Positions 22,502-35,040 are shown, numbered from the stretch's first letter. The stretch: DNA of 64,000 nt from Diplocarpon mali (GCA_024741835.1 JAENRP010000009.1:248001-312000), one strand, 5' to 3'. The notes: generated from the sequence alone by a model not told the origin. Numbers and translations are program-made.

Positions 22502-25500
22502 GGTTGTGCTCTGCACTTGTCTCGGCGGAGGCGGGCAGGGAGGATTCGATACCGGGGAGAGTGGTTTGTGGTGGCAGAACAGTGAGTTGGGGTTTGAAAG
22601 CTACAGAGCGAGGAGAGCTCGTCGCGCGGTGATGAGAAGTTTCACGAGGTTGTTGTTCCTATGTTGAATACCGGTCTGGTGTCGAGTGATCGCTGAGCCG
22701 AGGTATCGCTGAGCCGAGGTTCCGCTGAGCCTTGGTACACGCCATGCACGTGATTGTCCGCGTGATAGCAGACAGGCCTCTTATCCGCCGCACAGCGTAC
22801 GGCTTTTGGTGTTGGATCGCCCCGGGGCTCGATCTGAAGAATCATTCGGAGCATGTGTGGCCGTCTGAAACAGTACAGCTACTGGCATTACTTAGCACGT
22901 TGTCCCAGAGAAAGGGAGGGTGGGAGGTCGGTAGGCACCCGGGGTAGGTACCTCGGAGCGCTGGCTTGCCCCAACGGCACCCACAACACCAAAGTCGCAA
23001 GCAGCTTCAGACGTGCACCGCATGCGTGCGATGTACTCGGAAAAGGTGATCGCTTGGCCGAGACGCATATCCCAGAGCCCACGAATCATACCCAACGGCA
23101 GCAGTCTCCGCATGATTGGACTCGCACGAGTTCGTCCGGCGTGCGGGATCGTGCAGCCGCATCATCCTGTCAAGGATGTTGGAAGCATCATCAGGGCAGT
23201 ATCATCGGCCCCGCGAGATGCCTAGGCCTCGGCTTCGCCCTGAGGGGCCCCCCGAGGTGCGGGTGGATAGGAGTCTCCCAAGCGATGATTGCGCAGTCTG
23301 AATTCTCCCCGTCCTAATCTGCTGCAGCTGTTGTTGAAGGACGGGAGAGCAGGGGACGGTCACCAAGCACACTGACTCGCCCCAGGAGCGGCGGTTCCGT
23401 GCATCCAGAGCCCCCCTGTACACCGGATACAGTCGACTAAGATAAGCTCGATGGGATGTGGCGTGTAGCGTGTCCCGCGTACGTACATGGAGGTACCATG
23501 AACCCGCTTGGCTTCCCAGACTCTTGGATGCACCTCTAAAGCCGTCAAGGCCGTAGTACATGGTCCGTACATGATGTACACAGATAGTCCGCAGGACATC
23601 GTCGCGGGCCACACAGAGACGTGGGCACAATCCGTGCGGGGGTTGATGTGGCTTTCCCCAGCTCAGGGGGATCCCTTCACGTGGTGTTTGTTTGGCCTGC
23701 GACCAAGGAGAACGAACACTGCCCCGAGGGAGACGAGTAGATTCCGACATGGGATATTTTGCTGGACGTGGGCAGGGGAGTCCACGGAACGGATGCGCAC
23801 TGCACTGCGCTCCACTCCCTTCCAGACGTCGTGGCCGAAGAGCGAGAAGGCCGGAATCCCGAGTTGGAGGAGGGCTTGAGCTTGAGCTTGAGCTTGTTGC
23901 TGCCAATCATACTCCGTCGGTATCGAAGTCGCCGCCGCCAACTCCCTGGCCCAGTCCCTCCGGTAGCGTGGAACACGGCACCCCAGGCCGAACGCCGTTG
24001 TGCAGACCCCATGTGCGGAATGTAGCTAGGGATAACTTCGAGAGGAAGAGTCGGAATTCGCCCAACCTTGCGAGGTCAACTCCGACGACTCCGGAATACT
24101 GCTAGTGAGCGATGGACAGAGTTTTCAGCCGTCGTTCGGGGGGAGGGAGAGAACTCCACACCAGGATGCCCCAGAGCCGCGCCGCTCCCGCCCAGTCCAG
24201 CCCAGCCCAGCCAATACGTAATTGGTATTGATGGAGAGATACTGTAACCATGCCTGCGTAGGGGGATCTGCGGCCAATTGACTTTCACGACTTGGGGGGG
24301 CGGGGCGTTGACTGCTGGATACTTCGAAGTAGCAGCAAGTACCAAGTAAATGTCTCTCGACAGGATCTCCGACGGGAATATCGCGGGGCCAACAGGTCGA
24401 GGGGGAGGTCTCTCCGGGGGCCCGGCCATGGACAACAACGCAATTCCGAGTCCACACCGCAACGCGGTATCGTCGCCAGTCGAATCACACGGGACGCAAC
24501 ATAGGCTTTCGCATAGGTTGCCGAGTCAAGGTGCGTCGTTGACAGTGAGTATTCAGGCCCAGGCTTGGGACGAGGGCTCCGAGACGGGACGAATGCCCCG
24601 ACCAAGAATGCGATTGTGTCTCAGCCCGAGGCAGGGCAACCAAGAGAGACGGATTCCAAGATGCAGGTTGATAGGGCGAGAAGTGCGGCTGCTGTAGTGG
24701 TTCTAGAGAGCGACCGGAGGAATCCAGCCTCGAGTCCGACGGGTCCAGTCCACCACCTCAATATAGCCGCGCCTCGCCTCGCCGACACACTGACTTCGAC
24801 GCCGTCGCAACTTGGTTACTTTCTTGTGTGCTTGGGCTGCTCAGAGATTCCACATGAAAGCATATCCAACCCCCCTGCCAGCCCACCCTGGGTCGTAGGT
24901 TAACGCGCTGTTTGTGTGGCCCATGACGATGTACTTTCGTAGTGCTGCTGTACGCAGTAATTTCCGTGCAGCGTTTGCTGCAAAGTAAACGCTGTCCCTG
25001 GCCGACATGGGAGCCCCCGGACGCGTGTATTTCAACCCCATATCATCTCAAGCTCTCGGTCGAGAGCCAAGACCGGATTGTGAGAAGAGGGAGAACATCA
25101 GGACACGCCTTTGGCAACACCCAACGCAGCGACGAGTAATCCCTCAATCTGCCCGGGCCGTGATGGCGGATGGTGTGCCAGGGAACGGTTTGACGCTGAA
25201 GAAGAGGCATTAAGAGAGGGGGAGAAGAAGAAGAAGATAAAGCCGAATATAAGAAAATTACGGAAGAAAAAAGAAAGAAAAAAAAACAGAAGACGACGAA
25301 ACAGGCAGGGGACAGCAGTTAGCCGCAGTCCCTCCGCACCACACATCACGGTGCGCGCAAAGGCGCTGTGCGTCCATTGCCCTGCTCCCACTCTCCCCTC
25401 ATCCACTGCCCTGCCCTCATCCAACGGCCCTGCTCTCATCCAACTGCGCTGCTCAGCTTCCCTGGCCTTCTTCAACTTTCGGAAAACCTTCGCTTCTCCT

Positions 25501-26033
25501 TCGCACGCAGCCACCGGCCGGCCGGACTAGCTCAATGCTCCCTCATAATAGGATGTCTCTCTCGCCCTTGCTGACCTCTTCCCTCCCCTCCCGCCCGCTA
25601 TCCGCAGTACCTAAATGCCTGGAACGCCATCCATCCACAAATCCGCTGCCCTTTCTCTGAGGAGAGAGCTGCCTGCTGCCTACTGCCCAGCAGAGCGAAA
25701 GAAATCATGCCGTGTGACGCCGCTCGTTCTTTGCGAATGCAGCGGCGGTATTGACCTGGCAAATCCGGAGCCCCCTCCTAACAACGACGACATCAACAAT
25801 AACAACAAGAGAAATTAGGACCATCATCAGAGATGTGAGCTGGCAACTTCCTCAACCTCAATTTACTCTGTACATAGCACTTGGCGAGTCGCGTGGTAGG
25901 GATCCACAGATCTACACCAGTGCTCGGCCTGGTATCCTTGTGCCTGCAGATGGCTGTCCAGATATTATCATTCATTACTCATGATTTCCTCCCCCAGACG
26001 GGGCGCTGATGTGTGGTTACCAGTTCTCTTAAA
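22502..26033. other. Long divergent intergenic region
   Basis: This stretch lies between the isomerase (-) and the fusion gene (+). Frames at 23.2-23.9 kb and 25.1-25.5 kb are shadows of biased composition: a (gagctt)n microsatellite lies near 23876-23900 and a purine-rich tract at about 25205-25300. The last 600 bases before 26034 are pyrimidine-rich and probably promoter and leader. No gene is seen. Confidence 0.45.
22691..22738. repeat. 16-bp tandem repeat, three copies
   Basis: The unit cgctgagccgaggtat occurs three times back to back, the third copy with changes at its end. It lies about 190 bp upstream of the isomerase start codon on that gene's promoter side. Confidence 0.75.
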
Positions 26034-28916
26034 ATGTTCCAAATCGACGCCAACAATCTGCCCTTTGTGCGGACCCGCCAGGCCCTGCTCGTTCTTGACC
26101 TGCAAAACGACTTCCTCTCTCCGGATGCCGCCCTCCCTGTCAAGCAGCCTTCGGACTTTGTCGACCGGATCATTGAGCTTGCTCCTGATTTCCGAGCCAT
26201 TGGGAATATCATATGGATCCGGACTTACTTCGAGGCCCCGAGGAGGGTCAACGAGCCTTATGGGGACAGCGAGAACGTCATCACAGATACGGAGTTGAAC
26301 CTGGGCAGGCTAGCCGAGAGTGAAAGCAGGCACCCGCCTGAAAGCTCTAAAATGCGGGGCACGTCTGGCGGCGAGCAATCACTACAAGGCAACGAGCGGG
26401 ATGGGGGAAGCAGTCCGTTGCTGGCTTTCGACGAGGACGAAGAGAGCATATCGGAAGCATACTTGAGTCTCGAGCCAGGCCGAGAGCCGAAGCTTTGCCT
26501 TCCAATGTCTGCGAATACCAATTTTTTCGAGAAGATTTTCAGCCAATTCAGCCCCAACCAGGATCTGGTTTTCCAAAAGACTTACTACTCGGCTTTCAAG
26601 GACGGAACCTTGGTCCAGATATTGCGGGCCAAGTTCGTGACCGACATATTCATTTGCGGTGCTCTCACCAACATCAGTGTATTTGCAACCGCCATGGATG
26701 CCGCCCGTCATGGCTACGGGATTACGATCGTTGAAGATTGTCTCGGGTACCGGAGTAAAGCAAGACACGACGAAGCCCTACGGCGACTTGTCGAGTATGC
26801 TGGTTGCGAGACAATGACGAGCGAAGAGCTCCAGGAAGAGCTGCGAGAAAAGGCAAGACGGCTGCAAGCTCCGGTGAGGAGCCAGCCAAGATCCAGGCCG
26901 GATGATCACAACACCGGACTCGAGGATCTGATGTCCAGTCTCAAGCTGAGACCGGACAGACCATCTATGAGTAGCAGGAGGGCTGCCCCTCACTCGGCCG
27001 GGTCGCGAGCAGCAGCTGTGGCCTCAGAGACTGCCGGAAGCTCTGCAGGGGCCGAAGAAAATGGGTTGGAGGGAAATCAAGGCCAGCCCAGACCTGAGAG
27101 CGATCACAATAAACGCGAAAAAGTAAAGTCCAAGGTAAAAGTACGACGGCGGGCTTCAAATCCTACCAGACCTGGCGCTGCGAGCGGATCTTCCGAAAAG
27201 GCCCGGCCTCCATCGACGACAGCTACCCTGCAGACGGCATCGCAACCTCTCGACAAATCGTCGAAGCCAGTCGCCGCCGCTGCCGCAGGAAATTCTACCT
27301 CTCCTGGCTCCGAGGCTCCCGGTGCATCAGACTCCAACATCAAGTCTCAGGTTCTGGTCGAGCCAGTCGTCCCGATGGTAGCCATCGCAGTACATCCGAG
27401 ATACGTGGCGGAGGATCAGGAGTCCTCGAGCGACGACCGCCCATCGGTCCTCTGCGAGGGTGACACGTCTATCATCAAGAATCTTCTGCATGATGACCTT
27501 GCCGAAGGCATCTTCAAAACCATCCGAGACGAGGTCCGGTGGCAAAAGATGTCGCATCAAGGCGGTGAGGTGCCGAGGCTAGTAGCGGTTCAAGGTGAGG
27601 TTGCGAGAGACGGCTGCATCCCAATCTATCGACATCCAGCCGATGAGTCCCCACCACTTTGCCCCTTTTCCGAGAATGTCTCGCTTATCAGAAGGCAAGT
27701 CGAGGAGCAGCTGGGACACTCGGTCAACCACGTCCTGATCCAGTTCTATCGAGACGGGACGGACTACATCTCAGAGCACAGTGACAAGACACTGGACATC
27801 GTTCCAGGGACGTTTATTGCCAACGTCAGCCTTGGGGCTCAGAGGACGATGGTTTTCAGGACCAAGAGGCCGAAGACTACCGAGACTGGAGCAGCGGAAC
27901 CCCGTAAGATCTGCAGAGCGAAACTACCTAACAACTCGATGTGCAAGGTGGGTTTGGCCACCAACATGCGTTGGCTACACGGCATCCGACAGGATAAGAG
28001 GATGGCTAGCGAGAAAGTGGCCGAGGAGCTCGCGTATCAAGGCGGCCGCATCTCTCTGACATTCAGACAAATCGGGACTTTCCTTGATAGGGATCGGCAG
28101 AAGATCTGGGGACAGGGCGCCACTGCCAAAGTCAGAGAGCTGGCAAAGACAGTCGTCAATGGGCACACTCCTGACGCCGAGAGGATGATCAAGGCTTTTG
28201 CCGAGGAAAACCAATCGAGCGAATTCGACTGGAAGGGGACTTATGGCGATGGCTTCGATGTACTGCACATGTCAAACGTACGAAAGCTGTTCCTGTCCGG
28301 GGACTCCACCGCTGATCTAAGAGTCCAATTGTACCTGGCCGAGCACAAGATCGCATGGACCGAGGGGAAGCTCTCGCCACCCTTCACTTGGAACGACGGG
28401 AGTGCCTTGGCCGGTGCCCCAGAGATCCCCGAAACCCTCCCCATCAAATTCGTCGACAACGATCTCAGCAAGTCAACCGTGGTTGGCGACGTCGCGATAA
28501 TGCTTTACCTTGACGCAGTCTACGGCGCCGAATCCCCCGTGCCACCCCCGACCTCGGGGCTTGATCTCGCGCGGCAGTACACACGCCTTCAGCAATCTGC
28601 CGAGCTCCTCAAGAAATGGCGTACCGAACCGTTCAGCGTCAAGCCCTTCCAGCAAGAACTCAAGGTCTGGGAGGGGTACGCCCTCGAAGCGCCGTACATG
28701 GGTGGTGAGCGGCCGACGCTGGCGGACTTCGCGCTGTTTCCGGTCGTTGGTGAGATCCAGAGCGAGTGGAAGAACGCGGACGGAGTGTACAATCTTGTGG
28801 CGTGGTACTTTCGCATGAGGCGTCGTGAGACGGCTATGAGAATCCTGGGGCCGCTGGACAAGGCAGATCTGCTTGCAGACAAGAGCCTGATCGGGACGCC
28901 GGATGGAACAGAGTGA
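26034..28916 (+). CDS. Isochorismatase-like / AlkB-like 2OG-Fe(II) oxygenase / GST-like fusion protein
   Basis: A single uninterrupted frame of 960 codons from the ATG at 26034. Residues about 15-245 are an isochorismatase-like hydrolase with the triad D22 (LLVLDLQNDF), K182 (FQKTYYSAF) and C208 (ICGALTNISV); an acidic loop of about 70 residues interrupts it. A Ser/Pro/Lys-rich linker follows. Residues about 500-690 are an AlkB-type 2-oxoglutarate/Fe(II) dioxygenase: iron ligands H582 and D584 (EHSDKTL), H649 (RWLHGIR), and R672/R678 in RISLTFR, matching the AlkB RxNxTxR pattern with Ser for Asn. The last about 240 residues resemble a glutathione-S-transferase/thioredoxin fold (RVQLYLAEHKIAWTEG, then GERPTLADFALFP). 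The middle domain may demethylate a nucleic acid base or oxidise another substrate; the substrate of the fusion is unknown. All catalytic residues of the first two domains are present. Confidence 0.9.
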   Translation: MFQIDANNLPFVRTRQALLVLDLQNDFLSPDAALPVKQPSDFVDRIIELAPDFRAIGNIIWIRTYFEAPRRVNEPYGDSENVITDTELNLGRLAESESRHPPESSKMRGTSGGEQSLQGNERDGGSSPLLAFDEDEESISEAYLSLEPGREPKLCLPMSANTNFFEKIFSQFSPNQDLVFQKTYYSAFKDGTLVQILRAKFVTDIFICGALTNISVFATAMDAARHGYGITIVEDCLGYRSKARHDEALRRLVEYAGCETMTSEELQEELREKARRLQAPVRSQPRSRPDDHNTGLEDLMSSLKLRPDRPSMSSRRAAPHSAGSRAAAVASETAGSSAGAEENGLEGNQGQPRPESDHNKREKVKSKVKVRRRASNPTRPGAASGSSEKARPPSTTATLQTASQPLDKSSKPVAAAAAGNSTSPGSEAPGASDSNIKSQVLVEPVVPMVAIAVHPRYVAEDQESSSDDRPSVLCEGDTSIIKNLLHDDLAEGIFKTIRDEVRWQKMSHQGGEVPRLVAVQGEVARDGCIPIYRHPADESPPLCPFSENVSLIRRQVEEQLGHSVNHVLIQFYRDGTDYISEHSDKTLDIVPGTFIANVSLGAQRTMVFRTKRPKTTETGAAEPRKICRAKLPNNSMCKVGLATNMRWLHGIRQDKRMASEKVAEELAYQGGRISLTFRQIGTFLDRDRQKIWGQGATAKVRELAKTVVNGHTPDAERMIKAFAEENQSSEFDWKGTYGDGFDVLHMSNVRKLFLSGDSTADLRVQLYLAEHKIAWTEGKLSPPFTWNDGSALAGAPEIPETLPIKFVDNDLSKSTVVGDVAIMLYLDAVYGAESPVPPPTSGLDLARQYTRLQQSAELLKKWRTEPFSVKPFQQELKVWEGYALEAPYMGGERPTLADFALFPVVGEIQSEWKNADGVYNLVAWYFRMRRRETAMRILGPLDKADLLADKSLIGTPDGTE

Positions 28917-30533
28917 GATGGATCATGCAACTAGGGAAGAGTCTCCCAGCAGGTGATTGGAATACGAGTAATGGGGATGTAGCCCTCGTGGTACCTGTAT
29001 TGATTGACGTCTTGTGGAATCACGCGTAGGCCCTTGCTCCTGTCCTTCTGAAGGGTGCTGGAGGGGTGCTAAGCATGGGAATGAAGTCGTCGTAATATAA
29101 CTTTACTCGAGAGTGATTCGTACGTAGTTGCGTAGTCTGCAGCCGACCAGATTCAACGACTGTCAGTCCGAGGGACGCACAACGCACGAACGATTCGCGG
29201 CCTTGGCCACCCGACCTAGGTGCTCGGATAACGCAAGTTCAACACTGCTAGAGAAAGGGAAGCCAGCAAGTAGTCCAAGGTAACCTCAGCAGCCGGAGGT
29301 CTCGGCACACGCACACGAACCCCTACCTACCTACCTCTCTACCTACGGCCGCACGGATTCCTCGAGGCACACATACACGTACACATGCCAGGACGCTTGC
29401 GAGCTCCTCTCGTCTCCACGCTCTCTCCTAGCGCTCTCGCGGGACGAGGAGATGTATATATATACATGTGTGTATATGTGTACATTCTCGCCGGCCAGGG
29501 GGTGGGATTCTTGGGTGGGAGGGGGAGTGGGGGGTGTAGGTGTAGGTGTAGGTGTAAATGCTTGGTGTAGGAGCTTGGTGTAGGAGCTTGGTGTAGGAGC
29601 TTGGTGTCTGGTGAGCTGGAGAGGGAGATGGGGGAGGGGAGATGCTTTCTACTATTTTCCGTCTCTGTTGCTACTCCCGTCTCTTATCTCCATCTCCATC
29701 TCTATACCTCTTTCCATTCCATCTCCATCTCCCTCTCCCATCCCCAGTAGCATCAAGGACAGGCGCGCTCCCAGACCCGCGCCCAGCAGACGGCGTGTGC
29801 ACTCACGTCCCGGACCTGGCGTCCGCGGATGCCTGCGCTCTCCCTTCGCGGCCGGTGCGCGGCTGCTTTGTCTGTACGTGCTTACGTGCTTACGGTACGC
29901 GTTCATTCCCCTCTCTCTTTCTTCTCTCCCAGGGTAGGATCCTCGGGCCGGGCGCTTCGATGTGGGAGAGGCCGCTGCAGAGGTGTCGGCTCGGCGGGTG
30001 GGAGGGCCTGCTTGCCGTGCGCTTGCGTCGCGGTCTCCTCTCTCGCAGCCGTGCTGGGCCTCGCGAACGCTTCTGTGCCGTGGACGTCGCGCCGGCTGGA
30101 GGCTGCGGATCCGCGCACCTGGCCTCCGGTCATCTGGGGGTGCGTGCAGGAGGGCTGCGAGCCAGGGCCGTCGTGTACCGATAACCACGAGTGCTCTCGT
30201 AGATCAAGAGGAGTTGGTTGCTTTCGGAGTTTATGGCCAAGTCTGGACCATGAGAGGATTAGAAGTGCCCCGAAGGCATCGCAATCTGTGCGATGTAGCG
30301 CAGCCGATTGGGCTAGATCTCGCGGTCAACTATAGACAGAGTAGAACGCCAAGTTCGTGAGGCTGCAGTTCCAAGAGCTTAAGCGAAGGCCAACAAAACA
30401 AAAGAAAAGTTCGGCAATCATCTTCGTGTTCATGACTATTCTGTCCTACCACCAACATTCCCACATAAAGCTTATTCCCAAATGCCATAGAGAATGCGGT
30501 ATATACTCATACAATCCATATTTCCAATACCCC
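28917..30533. other. Intergenic region with simple repeats
   Basis: This stretch lies between two 3' ends (fusion gene + and rfc1 -). It holds ctac and tata/tgta simple repeats near 29315-29480, a ggtgta hexamer array, a 13-bp tandem repeat, and a tctcca-rich tract at about 29680-29740. GC-rich frames on both strands at 29.6-30.2 kb look like composition shadows. No gene is seen. The last 170 bases are probably the rfc1 3' UTR. Confidence 0.45.
29533..29608. repeat. (ggtgta)4 followed by 13-bp tandem repeat
   Basis: Four ggtgta units at 29533-29556 are followed by a 13-base unit (gcttggtgtagga) repeated about 3.7 times at 29560-29608. The second array appears derived from the same ggtgta core. 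Confidence 0.8.
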
Positions 30534-33500
30534 CTACTTCCTCGTCTTACCCTTCGCAGCCGGCTTCGCCTTAGCTTTGGCCTTCTTCTTCTTCGGCTTG
30601 GCATCCTCCTCGGACTCTTCCTCGTCATCTTCATCATCTGGAGCAGCCTTCTTTTTCGAGGCCTTCTTAGCGGAAGGCTTCTTGACCTTAGGTTGCTTAA
30701 TGTACTTGTCTTTTTTAAGTGCTGCCTCCTCGTCGTCTTCTTTTACTTCGGCGATCTCCCCATCATCTTCCTCCTCGAATGCTTCTTCGAGGTCTGGAGC
30801 TGCCTTCTTTGGGGCTGCGGGGACTGCTGCGCTGCTGGCTTTCATAAAAGGTAGGGGATGGGTCCGGGCATTGTATCTAGGAAGATTAGCATGGTCAAAA
30901 CAGGCGCGAATTCATCATACGTACTGTCTTGTGAAGCTGGCTTTGGTCTGGGTCTCAAAATGTACCTTCTCCTGATCTTGAGGGCCGAGGCCAAGTTCCA
31001 TGATGTAATCATAGTCATCCCTTGTAAGGAAATAGCTGTCCATCAAGTCAATAACTTCCTCGACGCACTCCTTGCCCTCAATCTCGAGTCTCTTGATCAT
31101 TTGCGTCCATAGCACGGGTAGGTATTGCTGACGAATCTCGTGGCGATCTCCAGAAGTGCGGAGACGCATGTGTGACTGAATCTCCTTGACGAATCTAGTA
31201 AGCTTTCCTAGTTTGCTGTTGTTGCCCAACCATTTCGTGAAGGCTGTCTGTCCTGACATAAGACCAGCGGTGAAGGAAGCAGGTCTGACAGCACTGAAGA
31301 CAGCGTGCGTTGGCATGAGGCTCCATTGCTGCTGCGAGCCGTGGATCATTCTATCCACCAGGTCACCGTCACTGATGCTTTCTGCGGCCTGGTCGGCAAG
31401 CTGGAGGGCTTTGAGTTTTGCTTCGCGAGCATCCATGTTCGAGGCTAGGGATGGTTTCGTGCTAAGGTAGTTCTCCTGGACCATCAAGTAACTGAATTCA
31501 TGGTCGTTGAAGTACAGCTCAATCTTGTCGTTGAGGGTAGCCTTGCTAGATGGGGCGAACATGCCGCCGCCGAGCAGCTTGTGACAGATATCCCAGGGCT
31601 TCAAAACAACATGCTTCTCCCAAGCTTTGGACATCGCCTTACTTTGGTCAAAGTCCATGGCAGACTGGTCTAACTTGGCTGTAGAGATCATATTGATGAT
31701 CTGTCGCATATCTTTATTACTCCCTTCAATGAGAGCATCGATGACGTTCCCGGGCAGCTTGAGGCCTTCTCTGTGGCAAATAGTGGCAATTCGGGATCGA
31801 CACTGCTCAAGTGTTGGTCTGCGAAACGGGATGTCGTATGTGACAAAGTCAAATGGTTTCATCTTGGGCAGCTTTCGTTCGTTACATATCAAGATCATGG
31901 GAATATCGGTCAGCTTGCAAACTTTGGCAAGTGCACCAACCCCGCCTCGATCTCCGGCCGACATTCCGTCCACTTCGTCCATGATCAGGACAATTTTCTT
32001 CTTTTGAGCGTCGATTTCCTTCCCATCTCCTGCAAAATACCCATGAAGAGAAGTGTTATTCAAGACCTCGTTGAGACCAGATTCAACCAGTTTCTTGCTT
32101 CGGGTGTCACTCGCGTTGCTCTCAATGACGTCGTATCCAGAGAGCTTTGCAGCAAGATGCGCGGCTGTTGTCTTTCCGATGCCAGGAGGACCATGAATTA
32201 TAATAGCACGATACCCGCCGAGACCATCAGGACCCTTCATCTGGAACTTGTATTTGTGCGCCCTTGGCCAGCCCTTCAGCCAAGCCTGGATTTTCTCAAC
32301 AGCACCTTTGTTGCCGCAGATCTGGTTGACGGACGAAGGAGCGTACTTGCTTGTCCACAATTGCGAACTCGGATCCAACCTGCGAACGATAGCGGGAGCC
32401 GTGGAACCCCCCAGAGCAGCCCGTTTTCGAGCCTCCTTCTCAGCCTCGGCAGCCTTTCTCCTTTCTTCTCTCTCCATGTCCTCTGAATCCTTCTTGATTT
32501 TCTCCGATTCTGCTTTCTTCTTCTCCATGTTTTTCTCTGCTGCCTTTCCATCCCCCCCATTGGCAGGCAGTTTGCTGATCAGAGCGAACAGACCATCCTC
32601 GTTGATTGTCTTTATCTTCAAATCCTGGATTTTTCGAAGCTTACTTGGCCCAGCTTCATTTCCAAGCACGACATAGCTCGTCTTGCCGCTTGGAGCCCCG
32701 GTCACTTTGCCTCCGTAGCGCTTGACAAGCTCAATTCCTTCGTCTCTGGACAAAGTGTCGAGCAAACCAGTAAAGACAAAATTCAAACCAACTAAGCAAT
32801 TGTCTTCTCCAGTAGGTATTTCCTTCGTACCCGCTGCAGCTGGTGCCCCTGAATTTGCTCCGCCGCCCTTCCTCCAGTCATGTTTGACATCCGGGTCTTT
32901 GGGCGGAGGAGTGGGTGCTCGGACCGTAGGAATACTGTCGAAAATAGCTTGAAGTTCTGAGCTTTCTAGTTCTGGGTCTTTTGTCTTCCTAGGGGCTCTT
33001 GCCTTCTTAGCAGGAGGCTCCCTCGCAGACTTGCTCTTCACAGACTTGATTCTAGGTTTGGTATCGTCCTCCGGACCAGAATCCGATTCAGAAGCCGGAG
33101 ACTTGCGTTTCTTTCCCGCGGGCTTGAGCGCCGGTTTATCGTTGACCATCATCTCATCGCTAACGTCAAGCATAACAACATCCTTCATTTCCGCATCCTC
33201 CACTTTCTTCGCGGTCTTCTTCGCCTCCTTATCAGGTGCCGATTTGCTGGTCGTCTTCTTTGGCCTGACTACAGGCACATCATCGCTGTCTACCTCAACG
33301 TAGCCATCGTTGTTCCGCTTGCCGCCCCTCTTCACATCTGCCGCAAATATATCATCCGAGGCATCGTCTCCGTCGTCCAGGAAGGCAAAATCGTCATCGT
33401 CTTTCTCTTCCCTGTATGAAGTGGTCGTCTTCTTGCGAGCTGAAGACCGACCCCCGATTTCGACTTTTACGGTGGCCTCTGATTTGACAGGCGTAGGTTT

Positions 33501-33907
33501 GGCTGGCTTATGCTTAGTGTTGGAAGCAAAGTAATCCGTTGTGCTGGTTTCTTCTCCTTTAGGAGATTCTTTCTTCCTGAAGAATAAGTCAGAATTTGCC
33601 TAAAATCTCAAGTGTTCATCTCACACAGCTCTCTTCGGCGCGGCTTTTTTAGGTGTTGCTTTCTTGGGTCTGCTGCTGTGAGTAAGTGACCCTTGACGAG
33701 ATGAGTGCAGAATTTACGGCTCTTCGTCGTCATCGCTATCCTCTACAACCTTACGGCTTTCTAAGACTATTCAGCAGGGATAGGCTGGTAGGCATTTGTA
33801 GGGTATTTACTTCTTTTCTTCTTCTTGGAGTCCTCTTCCTTCACTTCCTTTTCCCGGATAGGTGTAGAAGTCTTGCCTCCAAAGAAGCTGCGGATATCGG
33901 CAGGCAT
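30534..33907 (-). CDS. rfc1: Replication factor C large subunit (RFC1)
   Basis: Five exons on the minus strand are inferred: 33907-33811, 33760-33718, 33675-33625, 33576-30925 and 30876-30534, giving 1061 residues. The extreme N-terminus MPADIRSFFGGK is a PCNA-interacting (PIP-type) motif. A charged region follows, then a BRCT domain from about residue 325 (VGLNFVFTGLL, ELVKRYGGKVTGAPSGKT). The AAA+ module starts near residue 500, with Walker A HGPPGIGKTT (about 525-534) and Walker B IVLIMDEVDG (about 590-600). It ends with the RFC1 C-terminal domain and a Lys/Glu-rich tail that could be a nuclear signal. RFC1 is the large subunit of the clamp loader that opens PCNA onto primed DNA. The introns are 48-50 nt; the intron 2 acceptor is a CAGCAG pair, so one residue may be alternatively included. 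The gene is divergent from the uL16m gene, 293 bp between the start codons. Confidence 0.95.
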
Positions 33908-34200
33908 TTTAGCAAATTATAGTAGTTCGAGAGAAGTGAGAAGCAAAAGAAATAACTCAGTTGTTAAGTTGCAAAAATCTCATCTTGTTGTGAGGTAACT
34001 GTGAACAATCGGGTGCTGATATCACAGGTGGCTGATGATGCCTTGACGCGACTTCTCGTGTCAGGCGTCGCGCCCGGCCTTGGTAAATTGATAAACCTCA
34101 AGCCTTAAAATTGCGGCAAGAGTGAGGCATCATATGCAGCTTTAGAGAACCCAAGATTTCCCAGGTCTCGCGTTAGCCTTGCTAATGCCCAACGACAAAG

Positions 34201-35040
34201 ATGCGAAATATTTTGAGCTTGGGTGCTCGGTTTGAGAGGCTGTCAGTCGCGTCATCACCTTTGCGACCTCTCAGCGTCTTCCTGAGCCCTTCAAACCAAC
34301 GGACTCCTCAAAATGTCTCATACCGTCCATTTTCCAGCACGATAGCCCGAGCAGGGAATTGGCTGCTCCCAACAATGCCCGAGAAGAAGCGTTCGAGGAA
34401 GGGTCGTCCTCGCGTGCCGACGGGTGGCTCTGCGAGAGGGACAACGATGGTATGGGGAGACTACGGGCTGCGAATGTGCGACCATCATCGCCGAGTCAGC
34501 GCTGCGCAGTTGAAGATCGGAGAGGATGCTATCAAGGTCCGGCTGAAGGGAATGAGATACCGTCTATACAAGCGAGTCTGCGCGAGCATTGGGGTGTATA
34601 GCAGCGGTAATGAGGTTTGTCCGGGCTTGAATCCAAGCGAGCTGTGGCTGATCAAAGTAGGTCCGTATGGGTAAGGGGAAGGGTAGCTTCGATCATTGGG
34701 CTTCCAGAATTGCGGTCAACAAGGTCATATTTGAGCTGAAGGGAGCCGTCCACGAGCAGGTAGCAAGAGATGCTTTTCGGATAGCTGGAAACAAGATGCC
34801 GGGTCAGTCCTGTCTGGGAGTATATCATACCACCGCACTGCTAACGGGCCATGTATAGGGATGTACGAGTTCGTCAAGAAAGGGGACCCGGCGATTGTTG
34901 GAATCACGAAGCTGGATGGTGTTACATTAGAGGAGTTGAAGAGGCCTAGGAGAAAGGACCCTCTTCCCTTGCCGGGAGCTCTAACAACAGTAAAGACGGT
35001 CTCTTCTACGACTTCTACGTCTCTGTCTCCTGAAGCATAG
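34201..35040 (+). CDS. mrpl16: Mitochondrial large ribosomal subunit protein uL16m
   Basis: Three exons (34201-34614, 34661-34802 and 34859-35040) encode 245 residues. The first 50 residues are basic and serine-rich, as in a mitochondrial presequence ([15 protein letters not shown]). The L16 core follows: [36 protein letters not shown], and [16 protein letters not shown] across the first splice junction, then [13 protein letters not shown] across the second. uL16 lies near the peptidyl-transferase centre and the tRNA sites of the large subunit. The introns are 46 and 56 nt. The first ends in AAAGTAG, and using the GTAG acceptor is what restores [10 protein letters not shown]. The gene is convergent with tfb5 (286 bp between stops) and divergent from rfc1. 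Confidence 0.94.

Noticed and set aside
23202..23906. 234-codon minus-strand frame starting with a Ser run
   Set aside because: The Ser run comes from a gagctt-type repeat and the rest has no motif.
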